From the NCBI GenBank assembly GCA_949710005.1, contig OX453272.1:40517373-40581372 (forward strand): 64,000 nt of DNA, given 5' to 3'. The notes under the pieces are model-generated. The model saw only the letters and a program-made list of their open reading frames with translations, had not been told where the DNA came from and did not search any database. Every line of letters begins with the position of its first letter. The first letter of the stretch is position 1. This DNA comes from Ricordea florida. Its lineage: Eukaryota > Cnidaria > Anthozoa > Corallimorpharia > Ricordeidae. Below, one piece after another: positions 37,101 to 47,727 of the stretch. Position numbers and translations under genes: made by a program.

Positions 37101-40100
37101 TACTGGAGTTTTGCAGGGACAACAACACACTTAAAGCAGAGGCACATTAACATGGATTGAATATATGTATAAAAAAGTGATTAGTTCTTCATTTTGTATT
37201 TCCAAGAAGTTGATAATACAGATTACATTCACTGAATCATAAAAAGAACATTTATTTATGTTTGGTCCCATAGAGTGACCTTTTAACTTAACCCTATCCA
37301 AGGCACAACATTTTCTTATAAGGATATCACTAGGTGTGCCTTGTATTGAAAGATTAAATGGTATAAAATATATTAGTGTTGATCCAAACACTTTGACAAC
37401 TTTAACCCTTAAAACACTAATGTTAAGATGGAACTTTTTCTTCATAGTATTGACAGTTTAACATTGGTGATCATTCCCTCATAACCATATATTGACATCA
37501 CCAGAAAAAATTGGATGCTAATCACTGTCATCAATTATTTTTACATACTTTCTTAAAAATGTGATACAGTTTAAGACTTGTTGATTGTCTTTACTAATGA
37601 GTGGAACACGTAAGTAAAAACCTGTTAACAAAAGCTCACTGGCAATAACAAGAATGATATTATTATCATAATGATAGTCTACAGTTATTTTCTTAGTAAA
37701 ATGAAGTGAAAAACAAGTCCAGTGTTAAAGGCACTGCACAGGGGAAAAAAAGACTATTGGAGCCACTCATGTTTATACACATGTTCCTATAGAAATAAAA
37801 TGACATGACACCCTTCCGAAAATTAACAGTGTATTCTCATTGAGTACAATGGCCCTTAATATACAAAATGTAAACAAAAACCTAAGGAGGCTAATTGAGA
37901 AAAATCTGCTGTACCTGTAAGATGAATTTCGGAATTCAAACCCATATAATAAATGAAACGTTAATATTCTCACTATTATAAGCAAAATCGTAAATACTGT
38001 ATACATGAAGAGAATGGGTGCACCAGTTCTTCATACCAAGTAACACCAAAGAATGAAACCTACTTCCCTGATGCCTGACGAGAAAGCAAGTCATAGTTTT
38101 TCAACTTTGGCCTTAACATTTAAACTGTATCAACCACTTTATTCTGGACCTTGAGATCCCTATTGGTTTTTGCGTTGAGAAATTAATTAATTCTAGTATT
38201 TGCAAGTTTAGAAAGCAACCCACTGAAAATTCTAGATACAAGACGCACATCACTTGGGATTGCAGATGCAACTGTTGACGCAACTATTGTTTTGAAATCC
38301 ATCTCCAATTTGTCATTATTTGAGACGCAACTTTGACAAATGTCAACAAATTTCGATCGAAACTTCTTAGGATTCCTGTCTGCGGCAAATTCGCGCACCT
38401 CAGCTCAAAAATTCTGCTCTTGTCGATGACTGGTCAAATGCTTTGCGAACGCTCGCCGTACAGGATACAACTTGATTCTCTCAATTTCCGTTAGAGTTTC
38501 ACGAACCTTCTGTTCCACTTTTCCCGCCTCCCCATAAGAAAAAAATCACGCCGCTAGTTCATCCATTCAGCGAGGTGACTGTTTTATTTCTTGCTGCGGA
38601 TCTTTTACTCTTACCGACTGGTAACTTTCGGAGATTTAGTGGAAGACTTCGTCGCTTTGGCCTGTTGATTCGCTTTTGGGCTTTCGTCGCTATCCTCGGA
38701 ACTTTCTTTCAGACAGGAAGACATAGAATCCTCAGAGGAAAACCCAAAACTATCGCTAGAACTATCCGAAAAATCTTCGCACGACCCGTCGCCATCATCC
38801 GCCATTATAAAAGTGACCGTAGAACTTGCATCAGAAATTAACATGTACGTAGCGCAATTTGATTGGTCGTTGTAATAATACCTTTGTTTTCTTTGCCGCG
38901 AAATAGAAGTTAAAAATAGCACCATCTGCTACTGTGCTGGGGCAAAGGGCTAATATGGGAGAGGAACGCTCCTGGTCATGGGCTCCTGTTGCCATCTATT
39001 AATTTATTATTGCTATCTGTAGTTTCCTTTTTCAATACCCCGTTTACAACTGTGATGCGAAGACTGTGGTATTTGGTTTTTCACTTGCTTTTACTTTTAG
39101 AGATAATAGCAGTCTACCTAGCTCAGCCACTTATTTCCATATTACTTTCCTGTTGCTGTTGATTGAAGTATATATTCATTTGGCTGGTTTAACTTACATC
39201 ATATTGTGCATCCACATTCCACATAACAGAACTTTTGCAGTTGTATTTCTCAAGTATCCTATACACAAATTTAAACCTTGCCCTTTTCTTAATAACGTTG
39301 TTTCTGCTGCATGACACACATAACATTAAAACACAAGGATGAATAAAAGAGGTATTGATTGTTTTAAGAGTCACTGAGTTGACGTAATAACACCCATATT
39401 GGATCAAATAAAAAGACTCTTAGAACGATGGACAAAATTGATTATAGTCATGACAATCAATGACAATCAATGAAAATCGATCATGTTAAAAGTAAAAAAA
39501 TTTTAAGTCATTGATTGGTCATTGATTTTTAATATCAATTAAATTAATTATCATTAATTGTTGGTTTCCTTGAATAGTCAGGCTGGGAATTCCTCAAGGC
39601 TAAAGAGGTTAAGGAACTGTATTGGTTATGTTTTATACAAAAACAGTTATCCCCTGAACTTTAAAGGAGTACATGCATCTGCATTGGAAAAGAGCATTAA
39701 TATACTAATTTAAATTAAATATTTAATTATTCTTTTTTTAGATGGATATTTCAGCAGTCCTAAATGCAAATGATGATGTCCTTAAAGACATGGGGCTCTC
39801 AACAGCAGGGGACAGATTAAGCCTTCGTGGTTTTTGTAGCACCGCGCAAGAGACACAACAGAACAAAGAAAAGGAATCCAAAAGACGAAGACTTCTTGAG
39901 GCATTCTTGTCTTCAAAGAAAGATAAGCCCAAGAAGCAGAAGCCTGTGACTTCTTCAGGCAACCAACAGCAAAAGAAGAAGAAAAAAGAGAAGTCTAAAC
40001 GAGTACAAGTTGGATGGAAACATTTCCGAGAGGAAGTTGAGGACTATGTTCTTGTACCACTGGCTAATGGAGGTGGTAGTAGGTATGCAACCATGCCGAT

Positions 40101-43100
40101 ATCAAGCAACAGAATAGATGTTATGAAAGTTTGCAAATCAATCTTTTTCCCTAATGGGGAGTCATATTTTGGGAAAGTAGAAGACATGCTATTTGCTATT
40201 GGAAATTTTCATAATGAGCAAATGGGTGTTACGCTGGAAGTAAATGGGAGAGAGGTTCCTTTCAATATTGGAAATTACATGGAGGCTTTTAAACTGAAAG
40301 ATGTAAGGCTTTACTTGTTGTCCAAGAACATGACAAGTAGCAGTGATGAAAGTGATGATGGCTTACCAGCTATGATAACCAGTCGTGACCCCACGTCTCC
40401 ATGTACAGCTGGTACTTGTACTGAGGACAGACGAGATGACAGTGAAGGCCTGATTGGTACCACCGAAGAAAGGGAATCACTGAAAAGAGAGCAAGACGTG
40501 GAGTATGAACTGTCACTAAAAGTAGACAGGCAAAAAAGAATTTCCCTTGAAAGGGCAAATGCCGAGGCTGAACATAAGAGGAGAGTTCAGGAGGCAAGGG
40601 CAGCAAGAGTTTTAGCAGAACCTGAAACAGATTTTGTCACTGTAAGGGTCCGACATCCAACAATGGGAGTATGCTCTCGACGGTTTCCATCAGACAGTCA
40701 AGTGGCAGCAGTCTATGACTGGGCTGGGTCTTTGACTCCTGAAATAGTGAATTTCACACTCTGTGACCCTTTAGGCACACCTCTGCTGCCAAGTGGAAAA
40801 CTGGAGGACAGATGTACCATAGTTATGGCCACTACTCCACATACACCATCACTGTCCGAGACAGATAAGGAAATTCAATTTATGGGATTTGGAGATGCTT
40901 GCAATAGTGGTAACACAACACTGCCAGACTGTGAGCTAAACAAAGAGGGAACAGAAATGGATACTGACATGTAAGTGACCTAATGTTCCACTTAAGTGCT
41001 GCAAATAAAGTAACAGTGAGTTATCACAAATTGTTGGATTGAAATTACTTAAATTTCCAACTAGGTACATTTTCAATATGCTTGGACATGATGCTTGGGC
41101 ACTTGAGATACCCAACTTTAACCATGAGCTAATAAATAAATGTCTGACCTACTTTCTAATATGTCTGTTACAAGTAAGGAACTTTGCCCCAAGAATGACC
41201 AACATGAAATTTCTCCTTACAACATCAATACTTAATCAAGAGGAAAGGTCATGAGAATAAATGGAATGATCACAAGAGGGAAATTGCTTTGATCTTTAAA
41301 CAAATTCTCCCAACACATACTATAAGGAAATGTATGGAGATCAGTGAGGAGACGTTGTATTTGGATATTGGGGCTTAAAGGGTGAAGAAAAACTTATTTG
41401 TAGCACTGAACGTACTAATGCACATGTTGTAGAGTACCTGGGACTTCAGGATGGCATTATCCTTACAGGCAAAAGTGCGAGAATTATTGATATTCAGGAC
41501 AAGCATTCAGCATTGAATTTACTTGAAAGTATTTAGCATTGTTGTACAACTCCTGAGACAAGGAAATGTACCTTGGAAATCTGTTCTATAAAGTCAATAT
41601 ACCTAACAATTTGACTGCTTTGTATTTTTTCATCCTGCTGACTGGCTACTCTGACTGGCATCCCTTTCAATTAAATTTTTTACTTAATGTATTAGGCACA
41701 ATCATTATAAAACATTTCCTGTGGATTAATAAGTGGCAAGAGGACCTCAAAGAAACCACCAGGCTTATGCCGTGGGAGGGGGCTTGTTTACAGTTGAAAT
41801 AGCAGATACTTGACTTCATAACAGTTGTAATGGTATTCCAACTTTACTTATATTTTACTAGGTCGATGACTCCAATGCAGTTAGACAACTACTACGCTGC
41901 CATTCTCGTAGAGCCACCTGGAACTAGTATGGAGAATTATGTATCTGACAGTGAAGGTGACATTTCCACCAGTGAAACTCACAATGATCATGACCCCCCA
42001 ACTGTTACTCCTTGTCCGATGAAACCAGCACCTGAGGTACTGAACGAACTAGCAGCCCAGATAGATGATGGTTCCCTTTCCAAATTCAACATTGCCCGTA
42101 ATTTCATGTGGGAAGGAGCAAAAAGAGCAGTGTCCCGTAAAGCATTCTCGCCAGCTAACAAGGTATCTGTTAAGTTCACTGATGATAGTGGGGCAAGTGA
42201 AGGCGCCATCGACTGGGGTGGCCCCATGAGAGAGTTCTTTACCCTGATACTGCAACACATCCATGGTTCTCAACTTCTGTGTGGTCCAGAGAACAGCAGA
42301 TTCCTGTCGTACAATGTTAAGTGTTTAGAAGATAATGACTACTTTGTTGCAAGACTCATCATTGCTATGTCACTCGTGCATGGAGGAATTGCACCACATT
42401 TTCTATCCCCTGTCATGTTCGAAGCTCTTCTCAGTGACCAACCTTCGACAGTGCCATTGCAAGATGTCTATGATTATGAGCTGAAGTCTTCTCTTCAATT
42501 TCTGCATGACTCGGACACGGTAGACAAAGCAAAGAGATGCACAGTGGAAGGCAACTTGTCAACTGTACTTGACCTGGCTGGGACATTGGCAATGCCGATA
42601 GAAACACTGAACGATGCCAAGAAAATGGCTGCCGCAACTTGACAGTGGTTTGTTCTTGGGCGATGTAAACCAGCCCTTGAAAGCTTTCGAAATGGTCTCT
42701 CAGCCCTTGGTGTGTTGGAAGCAGTCCAGACGTATCCTGATAGTTACAGGCCATTGTTTTGTGATCTGCCTGAGAAGCTGACAGCAGAGCGAATGGAGGA
42801 AGTATGCAGGCCTAACACAAGTCCTGTTGGTTCTTCAAAGGGGTTGACTGAGAGTCTTGTTTTGTCCAGATGGAGCGATTATCTGCAGGACATAGAAGAT
42901 GCAGAAGATTCTGACATCACCTTGAGTGACATTTTGTTCTTCACCACTGGCTGCAAAGTATTACCACAACGTGCAATGCCTGTCACCGTCGAGTTTTTGC
43001 ATGAACCTGGAACAGAGGGGTTGTCAAGGTTTCCCACAGCAAATACATGTTCCAACATCCTCCGCCTTCCAGTAATCCATGGTAATTATGAAAGCTTCAA

Positions 43101-43152
43101 AGCTGATATGACCTTTGCATTCCTCAATTCACGGGGTTTTGGTACTGCTTGA
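34127..43152 (+). CDS. Transposon-borne SAM-UBX-HECT E3 ubiquitin ligase (4 exons, damaged)
   Basis: Predicted HECT-type E3 ubiquitin ligase resembling the multi-copy G2E3-like proteins of fish and cnidarians. Exons: 34127-34159, 34562-34627, 39742-40970, 41862-43152. Exons 1-3 together build a SAM-like domain (MADSADNDLEK, VCNFLRERGVEDSIVQKF, then DDVLKDMGLSTAGDRLSLRG). Exon 3 adds a Lys-rich linker, an unnamed domain, a coiled coil and a UBX-like fold (FVTVRVRHPTMGVCSRRFPS). Exon 4 is the HECT domain with FTDDSGASEGAIDWGGPMRE and the catalytic cysteine (TANTCSNILRLP, codon 43048-43050). Intron 1 has a GC donor. Damage: a TGA at 42640-42642 splits the HECT domain, and no GT donor follows exon 2. 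Intron 2 holds a nested transposon. Confidence 0.85.
34975..35118. repeat. ATCGAT/ATTGATT-rich tract
   Basis: Dense, imperfect repeats of AATCGAT, CAATCAAT and GATTGAT. The nested transposon is inserted at its right edge. Similar tracts are at 39440-39560 and 52850-53340. Confidence 0.5.
36080..36232. mobile_element. MITE family A, copy 2 (inside nested transposon)
   Basis: Palindromic element with ends TTCCGCACAAGTCCCTACTTC and the inverse TGAAGTAGGGACCTC...GGAAATC. It shares ends and the ATGCATGCTGTAG motif with copies at 21893, 46573 and 50345. Confidence 0.7.
36288..36497 (+). pseudogene. P-element/THAP9-like transposase C-terminal fragment
   Basis: An open frame of about 70 codons containing GFLSFCEWFF and then NRGALESVFSVLKHASGDN, ending before TGA... 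This resembles the N-x-ALE-x-xFS...GG.N block of P-type transposases, where the glutamate is catalytic. The upstream RNase H part is not recognised. Assignment by motif shape only. Confidence 0.45.
36600..37133 (+). pseudogene. Possible papain-like cysteine protease fragment, frame-broken
   Basis: Separate frames carry FPERISQSTLGDRQDMNACT (candidate nucleophile Cys in NACT) and, about 330 bp on, VKQNGLCALIDSHHAFEKVG (candidate Asp and His in DSH). Spacing and motifs resemble C-type peptidases with a DSH dyad. Several frameshifts lie between. Function is an inference from two short motifs. Confidence 0.35.
38180..38802 (-). pseudogene. Nested element minus-strand protein remnant
   Basis: ATG at 38802 opens a Ser/Asp-rich acidic stretch (MADDGDGSCEDFSDSSSDSF). 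Downstream frames (LTEIERIKLYPVRRAFAKHL, then EVREFAADRNPKKFRSKF to 38183) read like one decayed protein with an in-frame stop near 38404. No family recognised. Confidence 0.4.
39440..39560. repeat. ATCGAT/ATTGATT-rich tract
   Basis: Repeats of GACAATCAATG and related words, resembling the tract at 34975-35118. Both lie in intron 2 of the E3 ligase gene on either side of the nested element. Confidence 0.45.
39742..40970 (+). CDS. E3 ligase exon 3: SAM end, linker, coiled coil, UBX
   Basis: Open for 409 codons after the acceptor ttttttag. Residues 1-35 complete the SAM-like domain, 50-95 are Lys-rich, about 90-195 form an unnamed conserved-looking domain, and about 245-295 are charged coiled coil (REQDVEYELSLKVDRQKR). 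About 300-370 is the UBX-like fold, ending PSGKLEDRCTIVMAT. Donor AT|gtaagt, phase 2. Confidence 0.88.
41862..43152 (+). pseudogene. E3 ligase exon 4: HECT domain with in-frame TGA
   Basis: Acceptor attttactag, phase 2 entry matching exon 3. The N-lobe runs from about 42080 (NIARNFMWEGAKRAVSRKAF). A TGA at 42640-42642 interrupts AAAT*QWFVLG, most simply from TGG. The frame then stays open through the C-lobe to 43152, with the active-site cysteine intact at 43048. A single substitution separates this copy from an intact reading frame, which points to recent decay. Confidence 0.85.
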
Positions 43153-44493
43153 AAAGTAGTGTGCAACATTGCAGCCCGTTTCACTTTGGAACAATTGGAT
43201 TTGGAATGGAGAATCTGTGTACATTAGGTCATTCGTTTTCTCTGAAAGTTGAACAATGGAAATGCATGTGCAATTATATTTTTTTGGCCTGAATTAAAAC
43301 TGTGCGTTCAATTTTCATTTTTCAATTTCTCAGGCGGAAAAAATTAAAATCAAAGTTGGCTTTTTATTTTTCATTAACTAATTTTCAGAAAAAAGTAAAT
43401 ATTGAACACAGATTTATTTTTCAGATTCTGAAAAAAAAATGGAACCTGCATTTTCAATTTTTTTTCTTAGAAAAAATCTCAATATACATACATTCTGTAG
43501 CTTCTCTTGTTTCCATGTTGAGAAGGAACCAAGCACAGCGAAACCATTGCACCTGCCTAAAATAATTCTGTCAGCTGCTGATTAACTGGCTGGAACGTCA
43601 CCATCTTTTTGTTGAAGGCCTGCAAAGCTTATCCAGGCAAAGCTTTATCCAGGCTTATTCAGGCTTATCCATCCAAGCATTGCTGTAAAAGGTTACCGTT
43701 TATTTTTAATGTGAATGCATTCAGGGGACATTTACATTGATGATACACCAAGTCTCACGGTCATTTTGACATCAGTCATATAGCCGTTGATGTTGACATT
43801 TTTAAATGCCACTTACTTCTCAGTGGCATATATTATAATAACCATTTGTTACTGTTACTGTTTGTTAACCCTCAAAATGTCCAATAGTGACTTTTTAAAG
43901 ATTTTACCCTGGCTAACGCCAGACTATTTTACTGATCAAAGAGGCATAAAGCGTTAGAGTTACTGTTTATGATGAATGTGAATGCATTCAGTGCTTACAC
44001 ATTAACATTCTATTGATGATACTCAACATTTCGTGTTCATCAGCATCAGTCAGTTTGTTATTTAATATTTGTTTACCCAGTTTAATTGAACATCGAACAT
44101 ATAAAACCCTTCCCAATGTAATTTCCCATTGTACCTGAAGAAGGCTGGTTTGGCCAGCCAAAATATAGTACACAAATTTAAAACCTTTCTACGTTGTATC
44201 GGTCTCTGCTTTTTTATAGGCTCAACAGTGAATGAACTGGGGTGGAGAAGTAGGGAGCTAGTGATGAACTGATAATATGTGAATGAATACATTCCTTACA
44301 TTCACACCAGTGAGACTGCTGACATGGTTATTTCATATCCCACGCATACACACCCCCAAAACAAAGATTGCCTGGGTCAGTTCTTTCATTTCATGGGACT
44401 GGGAGCACCACAGGGCTGTCTTCTTGGCTTCGCAAGGTTTTCAGTTCAGAATATTTAACACTTTTCAGGTAGACTATTCTCATAAACGTGCAA
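43153..44493. other. Convergent spacer of the 12.5 kb transposon
   Basis: AT-rich and no coding signal recognised. Two diverged copies of a GTGAATGCATTCAG-led unit lie at about 43712-43865 and 43974-44090, and T/A-rich TTTTTCA-type sequence fills 43270-43500. Confidence 0.55.
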
Positions 44494-45668
44494 CTACAGT
44501 AATTTCTCTATCTCGTTCACAAGAGTCAAATAAAGATTCCGTGCCTCATTAGCATTTTCTGGCATTCTAAGACCTTCTTCTGTCATGATTAGCTCGGCAA
44601 GTTCAATAAATTCAGGTGATGAATCCATAGGAAGGTCGTCACAACACATGTCTCTTGCAACATCTATCTCGTCAATGTCAACATCATGCCTGCAATCTAC
44701 GGCTCCTGTCATTTCAGGATGATGGTACAAGAGACAAGGTCGACCATGGGGAGAACTGTTGTTCTTTGTTGATGGTCGAATCCGATGCAGGTTCCACAGT
44801 CGAGCCACTCTTTGGAGTTCCTCACGGATAAGTGTCATGTAGCAAAACAGTAGACATTCCACATGCACAGCATTGGCATCACAGTATAGTCCCCTGTCCC
44901 TCAAATCTTTAAAGTGAGTAATCCACCAATCAGAGGCACCTCTTCGCAGTTGCCCCCACCATGCCTCTATTCTCTGATTAGCAACTGATCTTCCGTAAAG
45001 AAAGCTTTTCTCCCCTGACAAACTGTCTCCTGCTTCATGTCGTAGATAACGTTGAATAGCAGCAATTCTCACGTTTTCTGTTCCCATGTCTCCACGAATC
45101 ACACAGGCGGTGCCCCCAACATTTTGCACACAGTCAATAAAATAGCTAGCTACAACACCGGGATGATTATTCGTACGCCCAACTTCTAGCCACATTATTT
45201 GTCGCGAATATCCGTCAATCCAACCGTGTATACAAAACCCAACCAAGGTTTCAGTTTGTCATATCCGTCCAGGTGCCAAATAAAATTTGGGCCTTTTGCA
45301 TGATATTGTCGCCTTTGGAGTCTGTGCCTTGCGCGCCTTTGGACCCCTTCAGGGTCCATTATTCTTAGTGCATTCCGAACAAATTCCTTGCTAACAGACA
45401 ATTTATGGTCAACTACTAATCTCTGCCACATAGTTCTGTAGCCGACAATGCTTCCACTTCCTTTCAGCTCCCCTTCTATGGCGTCTGCAATCTCATCAAG
45501 GCTGCTGAAGCGTCGTCCAAGATTTTTCTTCTCTAAGATTCTTTTAAGCTGTCGTAGACTTAGGCGTATTTCATTATTTAAAAAGAGGCAATCAATGATT
45601 TCTTTGTAATTGAAGCCCATATGGAAATATTCCTCAATTAAATGATTACGATGATCGTTATCCACCAT
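44494..45668 (-). pseudogene. DDE integrase-like transposase with one frameshift
   Basis: The mobilising enzyme expected for the 12.5 kb element. The ATG at 45668 opens a 158-codon frame with an N-terminal helix-turn-helix-like region (GFNYKEIIDCLFLNN...LRQLKRIL) and the first catalytic aspartate in IWHLDGYDKLKP (near 45270). Just after this the frame shifts by a single-base indel around 45240, and the core resumes as VGFCIHGWIDGYSRQ, then the second aspartate in VIRGDMGTENV and the glutamate in NQRIEAWWGQLRRG. The C-terminal part ends at 44494. Type is integrase core (rve-like). Converges with the E3 ligase gene. Confidence 0.82.
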
Positions 45669-45971
45669 GTTGACTTACTTGAGTGATCGGTGATTTAGGA
45701 CAGCGGTTACTCCCAGAAGGTTTAAAAGACCTTGGTTAAGAAAAGAATTTTTAATAAGACTGATATGTATAAAGAGTATTGCATGCTTTTGCATTCTATA
45801 CTTGAAATTTGTTATTGGCATAAAATAAAGTAACAATAAAACTTGTTCTGCTGGTGTGGTTTTTACACTATAAACACAGAAAGATAAAAGTGAAAACATA
45901 TAAAACTCCGTGCCCTACCTCTATTCATTTACGAATGTGGCAGTATTCAGCACTAACTATAATACATCGTT

Positions 45972-46290
45972 GTCAACCGAGTCAGCCATCTTTGCTCAAC
46001 CACACGTGTTCGAACTTTGAGCCCGCAATAAATCTAGTAGCGGTATATAAATGAGCGCCAGAGAAAAAAGTCGCGCAGGAGAGAAAAAAGTCGCGCCAGA
46101 GAAAAAAGGTCGCGCCAAAGAAAAAGTCGCGCCAGAGAAAAAAAGTCGCGGCAAAGAAAAAAGTCGCGCCAGAGAAAAAAAAGTCGCGTCAGAGAAAAAA
46201 AGTCGCGCCAGAAAAAAAAGTCGCGCCGGTGAAAAAAAGTCGCGCCAAACGTAAGAAAGTGTTCGCGAGAATGAAAAAAGTATGCATCCC
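45972..46290 (-). repeat. Right terminal inverted repeat of the 12.5 kb transposon
   Basis: Inverse complement of the left end: ten AGTCGCGCC-type units at about 46065-46247 and the terminal segment ending TATGCATCCC. It has a 15-bp insertion near 46030 relative to the left end. On the minus strand it also carries the ATGGCTGACTCGG sequence seen in the left end. Confidence 0.9.
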
Positions 46291-46572
46291 TACTTGCCGT
46301 ACTTGCATCTGTCTGAGATATGCAGATGCCTCTGGTAGATAGCCTCCGGCATAATTCCATGCTGAGGAACACAATTTTAACATTCATGACACAGAGGGAT
46401 TTGATCCGTGCGAATCTGATCGCAACTCCGGTCCAAACAATACCCCCTTATTTGCATTTCAACCATTACCACAGCTGATGTGCATAGTTATTAAGAGTCT
46501 ACCTTCAAATAAAGCTCCCGGTTGTGATAAAGTTAACGCCAAAATCCTGAAAGACAGCGCACCAGTTATCGC

Positions 46573-46727
46573 GATAAGATTTCCGCACAGGTCCATGCTT
46601 TATTATGCATGCTGTAGATGCACTATTTCGTTCCTCCAAAATATGGAACGTTTGCGCGTACAATGCCTAAGACGAGACAGCTACAGCATGCATAAATGAA
46701 GTAGGGACCTGTGCGGAAATCTTACCC
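46573..46727. mobile_element. MITE family A, copy 3
   Basis: GATAAGATTTCCGCACAGG to its inverse CCTGTGCGGAAATCTTACC; strongest-conserved copy of the family, 280 bp outside the 12.5 kb transposon. Confidence 0.78.
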
Positions 46728-47571
46728 AGATTTTCCCATCTTCAGATCACTTTCGAGCCAACTGAAATTTATATACTGCCTGTAATCTTGGGTCGACGTC
46801 TGAAGAGCGAATGGTTATCTTTCCGTCATGTTTAGCGCCAGGCCGAGTCAAAGGCTCATGAAATTCAGTCTCCAAGTTGGTCATTGTCCTAACTGGAGAC
46901 ATATAAACTCCTTTTGATTTTAGTAAGACCGCTAATGACGCTAATTGTCCTGTTAAGCTACAAAATCACCACAAACTCTGGCACCGGTACGATACTTCAG
47001 CGTGAACTTGGATGACTTCGGTGGCGACAATTGTCGTCTTCATATCGGTGCTCCCGAGTTCTATCCGACTAATTACGAACAGTGTCTACACCGGAGTGAG
47101 TGAATGAGTGAGTGAGTGGGTGAGTGAGTGAGTGACAATTTGCATATCGGAGTCCCCACAAAAACTCGCAAATACGCTTCGCGTATCCACGAGTTAAAAA
47201 AGGGAGAATTGACGCTATGATTTTTATTTCATTGTCGTCTAGTCATGGCTCGGGGCTAATTCACACAATTCTTTGATTCACAGTTCACGTGCATTGGCTG
47301 TTGCGACGCGGACATGCCTCTATTTTACATTTTGAATTGTTCCCATGGGGCTGCTACAAAGATTCATTCCCATTCAAGCCCACCGATATACAGATATATT
47401 CATTCTGTGAAATCTCCTGCACAATAAAATCAATTTATTATATTTCTCAGTTAGTATGCGCGCTGTGATTGGTCAATTTAGCGGGCATTCATTTTTTAGC
47501 GGGTACTTCACTGTACGGCCCGCTAAAGTTTGTTTTGGTCGCCAAAATGACTCCAGAGATATAATAAATAT
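46728..47571. other. Intergenic, with a short GAGT microsatellite
   Basis: GAGT units at about 47095-47135. Nothing else recognised. Confidence 0.4.
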
Positions 47572-47727
47572 CTTATTAACCTCGTTTTCTCGGTCCGTAC
47601 TGTAAAATACGGATCCTCGTTTTTCCCGTCGATTTATGGCCCGCGCGCTTCGCGCTTGGGCAAAAAATCGACGGGAAAAAACTCGGTCCGTATTTTACAG
47701 TACGGACCTCGAACTCGATTAATAAGA
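47572..47727. mobile_element. Palindromic MITE
   Basis: TCTTATTAACCTCG...CTCGGTCCGTACTGTAAAAT and its inverse ...CGATTAATAAGA; centre GCGCGCTTCGCGC. Almost the whole 156 bp folds on itself. Confidence 0.78.

Larger units (their letters stand above)
35126..38988. mobile_element. Nested TIR transposon (P/THAP9-like?) inside E3 ligase intron 2
   Basis: 3,863 bp with inverted ends CAGGAGCCCATGACCAGGAG and continued match for about 30 bp (then a second block around CCCCAGCACAGTAGCAGATG). It is flanked by a perfect 7-bp direct repeat TTGCCAT (35119-35125 and 38989-38995). Contents: broken frames at 35484-35993, a transposase C-terminal-like frame at 36288-36497, a possible cysteine-protease fragment at 36600-37133, and a minus-strand acidic/Ser-rich protein remnant at 38180-38802. 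It is a later insertion than its host transposon. Confidence 0.75.
33836..46290. mobile_element. Large TIR DNA transposon carrying SAM-UBX-HECT E3 ligase and DDE integrase
   Basis: 12,455 bp. The outer ends match as inverted repeats (left GGGATGCATACTTTTTTC, right its complement ending TATGCATCCC at 46290). The match continues inward for about 320 bp to roughly 34157 and 45972, with one 15-bp indel. Each end holds ten 19-20 bp subterminal repeats. Two genes converge in the centre: the HECT ligase (plus) and the integrase-like transposase (minus). No clean target-site duplication is visible (left flank tattg, right flank tactt). The DDE protein resembles integrase-core transposases of the IS3EU/Ginger kind; family assignment is tentative. 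It lies in the intergenic space between two nicotinic receptor genes. Confidence 0.85.

Noticed and set aside
38611-38841. Plus frame 38575-38841 as a gene
   Set aside because: Shadow of the acidic/Ser-rich minus-strand remnant.
42431-42754. Minus-strand frames antisense to the HECT domain
   Set aside because: Shadows of exon 4 of the E3 ligase.
39742-43152. The HECT ligase as an ordinary host gene invaded by a transposon
   Set aside because: Its start codon and first exon are inside the TIR, and the integrase gene is arranged symmetrically, so the ligase belongs to the element.
33826-46296. Target-site duplication TATTG/TACTT for the 12.5 kb element
   Set aside because: Only partly matching; no perfect duplication of 4-10 bp is visible next to the TIR ends.
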